This document shows, in pieces, positions 25,074 through 34,367 of a stretch of 64,000 nucleotides of DNA. The notes under the pieces are model-generated. The model made no database searches. It had not been told where the DNA came from and worked only from the letters and a program-made list of their open reading frames with translations. The DNA is from Arenibacter troitsensis (GTDB lineage: Bacteria; Bacteroidota; Bacteroidia; Flavobacteriales; Flavobacteriaceae): contig NZ_FXAO01000003.1 in NCBI RefSeq assembly GCF_900177645.1, positions 405,150 to 469,149 on the forward strand, in the 5' to 3' direction. The position numbers were made by a program, and so were the translations under genes. Numbering within the stretch: the stretch's first letter is position 1; each line of letters opens with the position of its first letter.

Positions 25074-26462
25074 TTAGATTCCGGCCACTGCTTTTATCTC
25101 GCCTATTATTCTATCGGCCAAACCATCCGCTTCGGCCTGACTTTTGGCTTCCGTGTATATTCGGATAATGGGCTCTGTATTGGATTTACGCAGGTGTACC
25201 CAATTCTCCGGAAAATCGATCTTTACCCCGTCAATGGTAGAAATTTCTTCGTCCTTATATTTTTCGGCCATAGCTACGAGAATACCGTCTACATCCAAAC
25301 CTGGTGTAAGTTCAATTTTCTTTTTGCTCATAAAATAACTGGGGTAGCTGGCTCTTAGCTCGCTTACGGTACCTCCTCTTTCGGCCATCAGCATTAAAAA
25401 TAAGGCCGTTCCTACTAGGGAATCCCTACCATAATGGCTTTCAGGATAAATTATACCACCATTGCCCTCTCCCCCTATAATGGCCTTATTGGCCTTCATT
25501 TTGGTCACAACATTTACTTCACCTACGGCAGCGGCCTCATAAGTGCCGCCGTGTTTTTCGGAAATATCCCGCAAAGCCCTGGAAGACGAAAGGTTGGAAA
25601 CGGTATTTCCCTTGGTCTTACCCAACACGTAATCCGCGCAGGCCACTAACGTATATTCCTCCCCAAACATTTCTCCTTCATTGGTAATAAAAGCCAAACG
25701 ATCTACATCCGGATCTACAACAATTCCAAAATCGGCCTTTTCCTTAACTACCAATGCACATATATCGCCCAAATGTTCTTTTAGAGGTTCTGGGTTATGG
25801 GGAAAATGCCCTGTAGGATCGCAGTAAAGCTCCACTACCTCTACCCCCAATTCCTTTAAAAGTTTTGGGATGGCAATACCTCCGGTAGAATTTACCCCGT
25901 CTACCACTACCTTAAACTTGGCCGCCCTTATAACCTCTGCATCTACCAAAGAAAGGTCTAATACCTCGTCTATATGGATATCGATATAGGAATCGTTCCT
26001 ATTAACGGTTCCCAAATCATCTACCTCCGAGAAATTAAAAGCTTCCTTTTCGGCGATTTCCAATATTTTGGCACCTTGGGCAGCATCCAAAAACTCCCCT
26101 TTCTCATTTAAAAGTTTTAGGGCGTTCCATTGCTTTGGATTATGGCTGGCGGTAAGGATTATACCCCCATCTGCCTTTTCCAAGGGAACCGCAATTTCTA
26201 CGGTGGGTGTAGTTGACAGGTCCAGGTCCACTACATCTATTCCCAGGCCTACAAGGGTGGACACTACCAAATTTTGGATCATTTCTCCGGAAAGTCGGGC
26301 ATCGCGCCCAATAACTACCGTTAATTTTTCCTTTTTTGAGTATTCCTTTAACCAAACACCGTAAGCGGCCGCAAATTTAACCGCATCAATAGGTGTGAGA
26401 TTGTCTCCCGGCTTACCGCCAATGGTACCCCGTATTCCCGAAATAGATTTTATTAAAGTCAT
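25074..26462 (-). CDS. glmM: Phosphoglucosamine mutase
   Basis: A 462-residue alpha-D-phosphohexomutase. The phosphoserine loop TASHNPKQWNALKLLN (about residues 98-113) carries the active Ser, and VDPDVDRLAF (about 240-249) binds Mg2+. GGEGNGGIIYPESHYGRD is the sugar-binding loop, and LRKSNTEPIIRIYTEAK is the phosphate-binding C-terminus. It interconverts glucosamine-6- and -1-phosphate for peptidoglycan and LPS. The N-terminus SISGIRGTIGG is typical of Bacteroidota GlmM. A phosphomannomutase activity cannot be excluded from sequence. A -7 box (TATATTTG, 26490-26483) precedes the ATG. Confidence 0.9.
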   Translation of the reverse strand: MTLIKSISGIRGTIGGKPGDNLTPIDAVKFAAAYGVWLKEYSKKEKLTVVIGRDARLSGEMIQNLVVSTLVGLGIDVVDLDLSTTPTVEIAVPLEKADGGIILTASHNPKQWNALKLLNEKGEFLDAAQGAKILEIAEKEAFNFSEVDDLGTVNRNDSYIDIHIDEVLDLSLVDAEVIRAAKFKVVVDGVNSTGGIAIPKLLKELGVEVVELYCDPTGHFPHNPEPLKEHLGDICALVVKEKADFGIVVDPDVDRLAFITNEGEMFGEEYTLVACADYVLGKTKGNTVSNLSSSRALRDISEKHGGTYEAAAVGEVNVVTKMKANKAIIGGEGNGGIIYPESHYGRDSLVGTALFLMLMAERGGTVSELRASYPSYFMSKKKIELTPGLDVDGILVAMAEKYKDEEISTIDGVKIDFPENWVHLRKSNTEPIIRIYTEAKSQAEADGLADRIIGEIKAVAGI

Positions 26463-26482
26463 ATTTTATTTATAAATTTTTA

Positions 26483-26490
26483 CAAATATA
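26483..26490 (-). promoter_or_regulatory. -7 element of glmM
   Basis: TATATTTG on the minus strand, about 20 bases before the glmM ATG, matching TAnnTTTG. No clear -33 TTG is visible. Confidence 0.4.
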
Positions 26491-26558
26491 AAAGGTTAGG
26501 TTTAAATCCTATGCCGCTAAGTTGTAAATTCGAACTTAATAAACTTCAACCGAGGTCA

Positions 26559-27146
26559 ATGAATTTTTTAGCACACCTATATCTATCTTTTGAAGACGAC
26601 CAGATCACTATCGGAAATTTTATAGCAGACAGTATACGTGGCAATAAATACAAGCACCTTCCAGAAAAAATTCAAAAGGGAATAGTGCTGCACCGCGCTA
26701 TAGATACTTTTACGGACAAGCACCCAATTGTAAGGCAGAGCACCAAGCGCTTACATGGAAACTACAGTCATTACAGTGGTGTAATTGTAGATATTTTCTA
26801 TGACCATTTTCTGGCCAAGAATTGGTCGGATTATGCCAATACCCCATTGCCCCACTTTGTGGACAATTTTTATGATCTCTTGGAAAACCATTATGATATA
26901 CTACCTATAGGCGTAAAGCGCATGATGCCCTATATGATTGCTGATAATTGGATATTGAATTATGCCAAAATGGAAGGAATTTCCAGAGTTTTGAATGGCA
27001 TGAATAGGCGGACCCAAAATAAATCCAAAATGAATTTTGCCATTTTGGACCTGGAGGAACATTATACCGATTTTGAGAAGGAATTCACCAATTTTTTTGA
27101 AGAACTGATCGTATTTTCCAAACAGAAATATCTCTCCTTGCGATAA
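26559..27146 (+). CDS. ACP phosphodiesterase family (DUF479, AcpH-like)
   Basis: A 195-residue protein from the ATG at 26559, where MNFLAHLYLSFEDDQITIGNFIADSIRG matches the AcpH N-terminus; E. coli AcpH is of similar length. The family removes the 4'-phosphopantetheine arm from acyl carrier protein. Conserved HD-like positions appear in LHRAIDTFTDKHP (about residues 49-61) and IVDIFYDHFLAKNW (about 77-90). The extension to 26511 adds an unrelated N-terminus and is rejected. It is divergent from glmM. Confidence 0.88.
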   Translation: MNFLAHLYLSFEDDQITIGNFIADSIRGNKYKHLPEKIQKGIVLHRAIDTFTDKHPIVRQSTKRLHGNYSHYSGVIVDIFYDHFLAKNWSDYANTPLPHFVDNFYDLLENHYDILPIGVKRMMPYMIADNWILNYAKMEGISRVLNGMNRRTQNKSKMNFAILDLEEHYTDFEKEFTNFFEELIVFSKQKYLSLR

Positions 27147-27439
27147 ATATCAAGAATTGCATAGTAAACCCAAGTCGCATAACATCCTGATATGCGTACA
27201 AATGCTGGAAAGCTAGGTTGAGATGCCTACCTGAATAAGCTTCAACTTCTTCAATAACCCGGGTCCGTTTCCCAACATCTTTTTAGCCGTTTATGTTTTG
27301 GTAAACCTGTGGTGAATAAATTTAATTATTATCGGAATTGCCCAGTGGATTAATGGTTATCCGCAATTTTAAATCGGTTTGTAGCTTAAAATTTATTTTT
27401 AATGGGAATATGACTATCTTTTTGAAAAAATTACACGCT

Positions 27440-29128
27440 ATGATCCGCATTACTGGTTTCTTGTTTGGAATACTCCTATTTATCAATTGCAGGAACATAC
27501 CCGAACCCATACCTACTGGCTTAGTTACTGAAAAGGCAATGGTTGTCTCTGCCAGAGTGGAGGCCTCCAAAATTGGATCGGACATCCTCCAAAACGGAGG
27601 GAATGCCTTTGATGCCATGATTGCTACGGAACTGGCTCTTGCCGTATCCTATCCCTATGCCGGAAATATCGGCGGTGGCGGATTTATGGTCTATAGGAAA
27701 GCCAACGGGGAAACAGGAGGTTTGGACTACCGTGAAAAAGCGCCTTTGGCAGCACATGCCGATATGTATTTGGATTCCTTAGGAAATGTTATTCCGGGAA
27801 AAAGTACATTGGGAGCAACGGCCGTAGGAGTTCCGGGCACTGTGGCCGGTGTAATAGCAGTCCACGAAAAATTTGGATCATTGCCCTTAAAAGAAATCAT
27901 GGCGCCTGTTATTGCGCTGGCTTTAAAAGGTGTAGTTGTTACCGAAAAGCAAGCCAAAAGATTGGAAAACTATCGCGACATTTTTATGGAAGTGAATAGT
28001 GATACGACTTTTTTTGCAACTGTTTACAAGACAGGCGATACCATAAAATACCCCGCTTTGGCAAATACCCTTCAAAAAATTTCAGATCAGGGAAAAGATG
28101 GATTTTACAGAGGGGAAGTTGCAGAAAAATTAGCCAATTTTATTCAAGCCAAAGGCGGTTACCTTACTATTGAAGATCTTGAAAAATATGAAGCCAAATG
28201 GAGATCTCCAATCACATTCGATTATAAGGATCTAAAAATCATATCCATGAGCCCCCCCAGCAGTGGAGGCTTTACCATAAATCAAATTTTTAAGATGATG
28301 GAGCCCTATGACCTATCCGACTATGGGCACAATTCGGTTAAATCCATCCAATTGTTTACGGAGGCTGCACGTAGGGCCTATGCCGATAGAAACTACTTTC
28401 TGGGCGACCCGGATTTTGTAGAAATCCCTTTAAAGGAACTTTTGTCGGACCAATACCTACAAGAAAGAATGCAAAATTTTTCCTTTGACAAGGCTACCAA
28501 ATCCTCTGAAGTATCCCATGGGGAGGTACAAGTGGTGGAAAGCGATCAAACCACCCACTACTCTATTGTAGATTCTTTCGGGAATGCCATTGCGGCCACA
28601 ACCACCATTAATGGAGGTTACGGTTCCAAACTCTTCTCGGATGAACTTGGGTTCTTTCTGAATAATGAAATGGACGATTTTAGTGCCAAACCAGGGGTTC
28701 CCAATATGTTTGGTCTTGTTGGGGCCGAGGCCAATAGCATTGCTGCAGAAAAGCGCATGCTAAGCAGTATGACCCCCACCATTGTAGAAAAAAACGGGTC
28801 ATTATGGATGGTGGTAGGGACTCCTGGTGGGTCCACGATAATTACTGCCGTGGCTCAGACCATTCTAAATTGCTACGAATTTAATATGAGCATGCAGGAT
28901 GCGGTAAACGCTCCCCGTTTTCACCATCAATGGCTACCCGATGCCATCATTTTTGAACCGGAAGGGTTTGAGACAAGCTTACTCACCGCCCTGAAAAACA
29001 AAGGATACCTCATTAATGAGGAAAACACCCCTGTTATAGGTAAGGTAGATGCCATTAAGATATTGCCAAACGGTACACTTGAAGGGGGTGCCGATAAGCG
29101 TGGGGACGATACCGCCGTAGGATTTTAG
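27440..29128 (+). CDS. ggt: Gamma-glutamyltransferase (glutathione hydrolase), lipoprotein
   Basis: About 562 residues from the ATG at 27440 (27410 is possible and adds 10). The N-terminus MIRITGFLFGILLFINC is a short lipoprotein signal with a non-canonical Asn before the Cys. GGT features are present: NIGGGGFMVYR and GLDYREKAPLAA in the large subunit, autocleavage before the nucleophile in DQTTHYSIVD (Thr371), and small-subunit motifs TTTINGGYGSKLFSDELGFFLNNEMDDF, LSSMTPTIVEKNG and GTPGGSTIITAV. It transfers or hydrolyses gamma-glutamyl groups of glutathione in the periplasm. The next gene follows after 80 bases on the same strand. Confidence 0.93.
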   Translation: MIRITGFLFGILLFINCRNIPEPIPTGLVTEKAMVVSARVEASKIGSDILQNGGNAFDAMIATELALAVSYPYAGNIGGGGFMVYRKANGETGGLDYREKAPLAAHADMYLDSLGNVIPGKSTLGATAVGVPGTVAGVIAVHEKFGSLPLKEIMAPVIALALKGVVVTEKQAKRLENYRDIFMEVNSDTTFFATVYKTGDTIKYPALANTLQKISDQGKDGFYRGEVAEKLANFIQAKGGYLTIEDLEKYEAKWRSPITFDYKDLKIISMSPPSSGGFTINQIFKMMEPYDLSDYGHNSVKSIQLFTEAARRAYADRNYFLGDPDFVEIPLKELLSDQYLQERMQNFSFDKATKSSEVSHGEVQVVESDQTTHYSIVDSFGNAIAATTTINGGYGSKLFSDELGFFLNNEMDDFSAKPGVPNMFGLVGAEANSIAAEKRMLSSMTPTIVEKNGSLWMVVGTPGGSTIITAVAQTILNCYEFNMSMQDAVNAPRFHHQWLPDAIIFEPEGFETSLLTALKNKGYLINEENTPVIGKVDAIKILPNGTLEGGADKRGDDTAVGF

Positions 29129-29208
29129 GCAAAACCGTAGGTTGTATCCGCCCAATTTGTATATTAGGTGCACTGGATGCATTGCGAACCCCTAAAAACC
29201 GAATCTAA

Positions 29209-29913
29209 TTGATCAAAAAAAAAGGCAAAATAGTACTTGGAATATTGCTGCTGTTATTCACTTTGGGCGCTATTCTCTATGCTATTTACAACGAACCCCT
29301 GCCTACGGGTATCAAAAGCCAAAATGCCGATGCCTTGGCCATGAAAATGCTGACCTCCCTCAATTATAAAACCTATAAGGACACCCGTTTCCTGGAATGG
29401 TCTTTTGCTAATGGCACACACCATTATCGGTGGGATAAGGAAGTAGATACCGTTCTTGTTGCTTGGAGCGATTATCAGGTGCATCTTAATCTAAAGATGC
29501 CCTCAAAGAGTTCGGTGGCCAAGGATAAGACATCCCTTGAAGGGAAAGAAAAGGAAAAGCTTATTAAGAAGGCCATCTCTTTTTTCAACAATGACTCTTT
29601 TTGGTTGGTTGCCCCATACAAGATTTTTGATTCCGGTACCGAAAGAAGTGTAGTATCCTTAAAAGATGGCTCACAAGCATTATTGGTCACCTACACCAGC
29701 GGTGGCGACACACCGGGCGATTCCTATTTATGGAAATTACAGCCGAACGGCTTCCCCATTAGCTTTAGGATGTGGGTGAGCATAATCCCAATCGGCGGTC
29801 TTGAAGCTAGTTGGGACGAATGGCAGGTTACGGAAAGCGGTGCTTTTTTACCCATTAAACATAGTATTGGCCCGATTACTTTGGATATGGGGGATGTGAG
29901 GGGATATAATTAG
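29209..29913 (+). CDS. Membrane-anchored protein of unknown function
   Basis: A 234-residue protein starting at a TTG (29209). It has one N-terminal membrane anchor or signal sequence (IVLGILLLLFTLGAILYAIY), then a soluble beta-rich domain containing FLEWSFANGTHHYRWDKEVDTVLVAW, FFNNDSFWLVAPYKIFDSGTERSVV and LKDGSQALLVTYTSGGDTPGDSYLWKL. This resembles outer-membrane lipoprotein-sorting/LolA-like or heme-binding beta folds, but I cannot place it in a family. It lies 80 bases after the gamma-glutamyltransferase and may be co-transcribed. It is the last gene before the first repeat island. Confidence 0.7.
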   Translation: MIKKKGKIVLGILLLLFTLGAILYAIYNEPLPTGIKSQNADALAMKMLTSLNYKTYKDTRFLEWSFANGTHHYRWDKEVDTVLVAWSDYQVHLNLKMPSKSSVAKDKTSLEGKEKEKLIKKAISFFNNDSFWLVAPYKIFDSGTERSVVSLKDGSQALLVTYTSGGDTPGDSYLWKLQPNGFPISFRMWVSIIPIGGLEASWDEWQVTESGAFLPIKHSIGPITLDMGDVRGYN

Positions 29914-30509
29914 TGGGCAGTGGGCAGTTTCTTCAGTCATAAGCCTTTATGCAATAGGCGATAGTGGATTACCACAGTGAACAATTAGCAATAAGAAATT
30001 TTAACATAAGAAGTAAAATAGTATTGAGTGATTAGTATTGAGAATCTAGAAAATAGAATTAAGAGTCTATTTTCTAGGCTTTAGGCTCTTGGAAATATAG
30101 TTGTCAGTCCAAGCACATCCCGATAAATATCAGGTGAGAACTACATGAAAAACAAGGTCCAAAGTCGAAAAATCAAGGGCTAGTTTCAAAACCAACTGTG
30201 TGCGACTTCTCGTCGTCCCGAAAAAGGAACTCAGTAGAAGTGACTAGAATGTTCGTTAGAGCGTGCCTGCCGAAAGACGGAGTCGCTAACTACTTCATTG
30301 CAAATTGACCAAAGGCTCCCCTCTTGGAACGAAGAGAGGAATGAATTCTGCGCCATTTTGTGCGAAAGAAAGGGGAGTTGGAAGCCCTAACTTTCACTTA
30401 TTCTCCGTCTTCTGTCTATTTTTCCAAGGATTGGGATTTCAAAACCCTCCGTCTTCGCTTATGGCGAAGCCACCTCCCTTCGACTGAAGGGAGGAGCTTT
30501 TCATGTTTC

Positions 30510-30563
30510 GTCACTTCGAGCTTGCCCAGCCCTCAAGGGGGGCCTGCCCTGCCTTCAGGCGGG
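30510..30563. repeat. GTCACTTCGAG site with two hairpin units
   Basis: GTCACTTCGAG at 30510-30520 is followed directly by a 22-nt unit (30521-30542) and a 21-nt unit (30543-30563, starting CCTGCC and ending GGCGGG). The downstream sequence resumes as TGATTTT. Each unit can fold as a GC-rich hairpin. Confidence 0.75.
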
Positions 30564-30815
30564 TGATTTTATGAAGCGCAGCGCAATAAAATTGTATCGA
30601 GAAGTAGACGAACAACACCAAAGCAGTTCTCGATACTAAATGCCTATAGGCATTTCACTCGAACTGACGACAGAATCAAGAACATAGAAATTCAAAAGTT
30701 TTCGACTCTGGACGGTCTCTTTATTCTTTACTCTTTTTCCTATAGACTCTGTCTTTTACCTTTTGGCTATTACGTCATTGCAAGTTGACCTCTTATAGAA
30801 CCATTCCCCCAAACC

Positions 30816-30859
30816 AAAAAGTCACCAACAGACCTTTGCAAATCTTATTGGTGACTTTT
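30816..30859 (-). terminator. Terminator of the sugar-acid operon
   Basis: A 12-bp perfect inverted repeat (AAAAGTCACCAA / TTGGTGACTTTT) with a 20-nt loop, 26-69 bases past the stop of the TIM-barrel isomerase gene. It ends in a T-rich tract when read on the minus strand. Confidence 0.6.
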
Positions 30860-30884
30860 AGCTTATAAGGCTGTGGGCACCCCC

Positions 30885-31778
30885 CTATTTAAAATCGGGC
30901 CAATACTCCTTTACCTTCTTTCTTAAAAAGGCCACACTGCGTTCCAATTGATCCATTCCGTCCACTCCATCCTCGATACTGATCCAGCCATCAAAACCAA
31001 CTCTTTTCAGTTCCTTGAAAATGGCATCATAATCGTTTAGGCCTTTCCCTATCTCACCATGGCTCAATCTTTTGGCATAGCCCATGGCACCACCCTCTTC
31101 CTTGCGCAGATCTTCGATAGTACCTTCTTTCAGATAACGGTCGCTGGCATGCATGGTCACCACCCGATCGGAAACCCGATATAGGAGTTCCAAGGGATCT
31201 TCCCCTGCCAAAAAGGTATTGCTGGGATCGTAATTGACCCCAAAATTAGGATGGTGGATACGATCGACCAACATACAAAAAATGTCCATTTGCTGGGCAA
31301 ATTCGGGATACTCCCAGAAATCATCCTTATAGTGGTTTTCCAATATTAGGGTTACCCCCAACCTTTCCGCATGGGGAAGGCATTCTTTAATGCAATCCGC
31401 AGCAAATCCAACACCTTCCTCTATGGTCAGTTCTGGACGACGCTGTCCGGACAATACCCTACAATAGGATCCGCCCAGGGCATGGGTCATTTCTATCCAT
31501 CCTATTTGCTTTTTAATTTCCTTTTCCCGAAAAGCGGCATCAGGATGCGTAAAATCTGGGGAACAGCACAGCATGGGTATTGTTTTTCCATGACGCTCCA
31601 CCTGTTCCCTAAAAATGGGCCAGTTGGATTTGTCGGCCATCTCCAAAAAACCGGCATACCATTCCAATCCGTCTACCTCTAGCTCAACGGCCAAGTCGAT
31701 CCATTCGGAAACCTTCATGGTTCCATCCTTACAAAGTTCATGCATAAATGCTTTGGGAAATACTGCTAATTGTGGCAA
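30885..31778 (-). CDS. Sugar phosphate isomerase/epimerase (xylose isomerase-like TIM barrel)
   Basis: A 297-residue AP-endonuclease-2/xylose-isomerase-like TIM barrel. Candidate metal ligands are spaced as in the family: Glu in LILENHYKDDFWE (about residue 148), Asp in FGVNYDPSNTFLAG (about 182), His in VVTMHASDRY (about 210) and Glu in GWISIEDGVDG (about 266). No signal peptide. It is the fourth and last gene of a minus-strand operon with a HUMPS-type decarboxylase, an MDR dehydrogenase and an SDR. The specific substrate is unknown; the context suggests an acyclic keto-sugar or keto-sugar acid. Confidence 0.85.
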   Translation of the reverse strand: MPQLAVFPKAFMHELCKDGTMKVSEWIDLAVELEVDGLEWYAGFLEMADKSNWPIFREQVERHGKTIPMLCCSPDFTHPDAAFREKEIKKQIGWIEMTHALGGSYCRVLSGQRRPELTIEEGVGFAADCIKECLPHAERLGVTLILENHYKDDFWEYPEFAQQMDIFCMLVDRIHHPNFGVNYDPSNTFLAGEDPLELLYRVSDRVVTMHASDRYLKEGTIEDLRKEEGGAMGYAKRLSHGEIGKGLNDYDAIFKELKRVGFDGWISIEDGVDGMDQLERSVAFLRKKVKEYWPDFK

Positions 31779-31804
31779 ATCTTTATTCTTTTATTGTTAT
31801 TAAA

Positions 31805-32605
31805 TTATTTCTCTTTGTGGGAACCTTCCCAGTTCTTGGGGAGGTTACGCCCTATTATTGGAAACTGTTCCAAGTCCATTACCTGGGAACTTACAGGACC
31901 GCATTCATCGGAGAGCCAATAGAGGCAGGCCGCTGCTATTTCCTCCGGGGTAAAAATTCGTTGCGCAGGCGCAAAAATGTCCGGTATATCCTTGTACCAA
32001 TCCGCTTTCATTCCCTGCTCCTTCTTGTTCAATATTTCTTTTTCCGTGAGTACCCAACCTGGATTGATCTGGTTTACGCGTACCCCATTCTCCCTAAACA
32101 AACTGTCGCCCAGATTCCTCGTCATGGTCATCAAGGCCCCTTTGGACATGCTATAGGCCAAGAGATCGGGTTCCCCGCCCCAGGCATTGATAGAGCCAAT
32201 ATTGAGTACACAGCCACGAACCGTTGACAAATGTGGTAAGGCCGCTTGAATGATCATCAGCGGAGCAATGGAATTCACGGCCAACATCCGCTTAATAAAA
32301 GGGACCTCGGTGCTCGTTATATTGGAGGAAGCAATATAGGCGGCATTGTTTACAACAGCGTTCAATTTTCCAAACTTGGAAATGGCTTTTTTTACCAATA
32401 ACTGCGGTGCACCTTCCTCCGTAATATCTGTGGTAATGTGAGCTGCGGCATCAGCCCCCAATTCCTGAACGAGTGCCAAGCCTATTTCCTCATCCAATCC
32501 GTTGACGACTACTTTCGCCCCTTCCTGTACGCAACGCTTGGCTACGGCCTTACCAATACCCGTATAGCCACCTGTTATTAATACTACTTTATCTTTTAAA
32601 CGCAT
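31805..32605 (-). CDS. Short-chain dehydrogenase/reductase (SDR)
   Basis: A 266-residue classical SDR. The cofactor motif is TGGYTGIG (about residues 11-18), then NNAAY (about 87), a catalytic Ser region (LNIGSINAWGG, about 137-147), YSMSKGA (Tyr/Lys, about 154-160) and INPGW after it. It oxidises or reduces a secondary alcohol with NAD(P). It is the third gene of the operon: 5 bases separate it from the MDR stop and 26 from the isomerase start. The substrate is probably a sugar or sugar acid by context. Confidence 0.88.
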   Translation of the reverse strand: MRLKDKVVLITGGYTGIGKAVAKRCVQEGAKVVVNGLDEEIGLALVQELGADAAAHITTDITEEGAPQLLVKKAISKFGKLNAVVNNAAYIASSNITSTEVPFIKRMLAVNSIAPLMIIQAALPHLSTVRGCVLNIGSINAWGGEPDLLAYSMSKGALMTMTRNLGDSLFRENGVRVNQINPGWVLTEKEILNKKEQGMKADWYKDIPDIFAPAQRIFTPEEIAAACLYWLSDECGPVSSQVMDLEQFPIIGRNLPKNWEGSHKEK

Positions 32606-32610
32606 AGACC

Positions 32611-33636
32611 CTAACTTGGTTTTAATACACTTTTCACCACCTTACCGGAATGCATTTGATCGAAAGCCTCGTGCCAATCCTTCAATTCCCAGACCCCACC
32701 AATTATTGGCTTTACGTCCAAAGTACCCGAAGCCAAAAGCGATAGCACTTTTTCCCATATAGGCCAGTTATGGCTAAAGCTACCTTGTAGGGTAACATTT
32801 TTTTGTACCAAAGGATCCAAGGAAAAGTTTAAGGGTTGAGGGCCCCACCCAACCTTGGTAATATGTCCGTTGGGACGTACCAATTGCAAGGCAATCTTCA
32901 AGGTGGCACTGGCTCCTGCGGCATCAATCACACAATCTACCCCCAATCCGTCCTGCTTATTGGCCCATGCACTGGCATCGCCCACTATGCCTTCACAGCC
33001 GTATTGCTGTGCAATATTCAATCTTTCCCTATCGGCCTCCAATCCAACTATGGCCACCTCAGCGCCACATAAACGAGCCACGGCGGCACAAAGGATACCA
33101 ATGGTACCAGGTCCAAGTACAATGACCCTATCCCCTGGCTTAATCTTTGAATTCATTACCACAGCATTATAGGCTACGGAACAGGGTTCGGTTAGACAGG
33201 CCTGTTCAAAAGGCAAGTTTTCCGGTACCGCGTGCAGACATCTGGCAGGCACCTTAACAAAACGGGTCATGGCACCATTTACCCCATACCCAAATCCTTT
33301 TCTTGTGGGATCCAGGTTGTATAGGCCCTGTCTTGTAAGCGGACTGTTCAGATCTATTATTGCAGCGGTCTCGCTAACTACCCTATCGCCTTCCTTCCAG
33401 CCGCTTACCTTTTGCCCCAATGCCGCAATATGACCGCCAAACTCGTGCCCAAGGACCACGGGATAATTCACGGGCCAACTATGGTCTGAAGTCCATTGGT
33501 GAAGATCACTTCCGCACACCCCAACGTTGGCCACTTCCAACAACACATCATCTTCGCCAATGATCGGCTTTTCTATTTCCCTAATTTCAACACTTCCTGG
33601 CTCGGAAGAGAAATTTACTACTCCTATTGAACTCAT
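32611..33636 (-). CDS. MDR-family dehydrogenase lacking the structural-zinc cysteines
   Basis: A 341-residue medium-chain dehydrogenase. The catalytic zinc side is present: VGVCGSDLHQW (Cys about 38), GHEFGGH (about 63) and LTEPCSVAYNAV. The Rossmann motif is LGPGTIGILCA (about residues 172-182). The lobe that normally carries four cysteines reads SPLTRQGLYNLDPTRKGFGYGVNGAMTRF here, keeping the surrounding GxYNL..R.GFGYG..GA pattern but without Cys, so the structural zinc is probably absent. Relatives act on polyols or sugar acids (sorbitol/idonate-type). It is the second gene of the operon. Confidence 0.87.
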   Translation of the reverse strand: MSSIGVVNFSSEPGSVEIREIEKPIIGEDDVLLEVANVGVCGSDLHQWTSDHSWPVNYPVVLGHEFGGHIAALGQKVSGWKEGDRVVSETAAIIDLNSPLTRQGLYNLDPTRKGFGYGVNGAMTRFVKVPARCLHAVPENLPFEQACLTEPCSVAYNAVVMNSKIKPGDRVIVLGPGTIGILCAAVARLCGAEVAIVGLEADRERLNIAQQYGCEGIVGDASAWANKQDGLGVDCVIDAAGASATLKIALQLVRPNGHITKVGWGPQPLNFSLDPLVQKNVTLQGSFSHNWPIWEKVLSLLASGTLDVKPIIGGVWELKDWHEAFDQMHSGKVVKSVLKPS

Positions 33637-33668
33637 TTAATTGATTATTTTTATTTCGTATTTATTAA

Positions 33669-34367
33669 TTAGCGTGTTACTTCCCCGTAGGCATGAATCT
33701 TTTCACAGATAAGTCGCAACGAACTTTCCAGGTCGCCATCGGCAGTCTTAAAAGAATCCGCATCAATGGTCAAGGGTGCTCCCAAAACTACCATTGGCGC
33801 TCCATATTCCGGGCAGCGTATGGCCTGTTCCAAGGTAAGGCCGCCCACGGCCTGTACGGGTACCTTTACAGCATTGACCACCTCGCGAAGTTGATCCATC
33901 GGACTTGGCATTTTTAAGCCTTGGGCTGCAATTCCACGACGTTCGTCATAACCTATATGATGTATTATATAATCGCAGCCAAGGTCTTCCAACCATTTGG
34001 CCCCTGCCACCATATCCGGGCATCCTAAATTATCGCCCATAACCTTAACCCCGTAATCTTTTCCGGCCTGTACCACCACTTTTATAGTTTCTGCATGTGC
34101 CCTGGCCATTACCACTACATGGGTCGCTCCTGCCTTCGCCATCATTTCGGCCTCCAAATATCCCCCATCCATTGTCTTAAGGTCTGCTACTATAGGTATC
34201 ATGGGAAACGCCTCCCTTAATTTCCGAACCCCGTGCAAACCTTCCGCCAAAATAAGGGGGGTGCCTGCCTCAAGCCAGTCTACCCCTGCTCGCAATGCCA
34301 TGGCGGCCGTTTCCAAAGCTTCATCAATATTGGTAAGGTCAAGTGAAATTTGTACAATTGGTTTCAT
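33669..34367 (-). CDS. HUMPS/OMPDC-family aldolase or decarboxylase (HPS/KGPDC-like)
   Basis: A 232-residue TIM barrel of the orotidine-phosphate-decarboxylase suprafamily. The family DxKxxD motif is in IVADLKTMDGGYLEAEMM (about residues 59-76). Also visible are AGVDWLEAGTPLI near the N-terminus and VQAVGGLTLEQA with the following phosphate-binding region (about 173-184). Known members make hexulose-6-phosphate from formaldehyde or decarboxylate 3-keto-L-gulonate-6-phosphate. No partner phosphohexuloisomerase or kinase is encoded here, so the exact reaction is open. It is the first gene of the four-gene operon. Confidence 0.85.
   Translation of the reverse strand: MKPIVQISLDLTNIDEALETAAMALRAGVDWLEAGTPLILAEGLHGVRKLREAFPMIPIVADLKTMDGGYLEAEMMAKAGATHVVVMARAHAETIKVVVQAGKDYGVKVMGDNLGCPDMVAGAKWLEDLGCDYIIHHIGYDERRGIAAQGLKMPSPMDQLREVVNAVKVPVQAVGGLTLEQAIRCPEYGAPMVVLGAPLTIDADSFKTADGDLESSLRLICEKIHAYGEVTR

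Larger units (their letters stand above)
29914..30884. repeat. Repeat island 1 (non-coding)
   Basis: About 970 bases without a credible gene. It begins with GTGGGCAGTGGGCAGT, followed by repeated words (ATTGAGTGATTAGTATTGAG and CTAGAAAATAGAATTAAGAG types). A degenerate piece at about 30,197-30,235 resembles the scaffold near 41,810. A GTCACTTCGAG site at 30510 carries two hairpin units, and a terminator lies at the right end. Short open frames here are translations of repeats. Confidence 0.7.

Noticed and set aside
30305..30566. Overlapping short open frames in repeat island 1
   Set aside because: They translate repeat DNA (Pro/Ser-rich, no motif) and include a hairpin-unit site.
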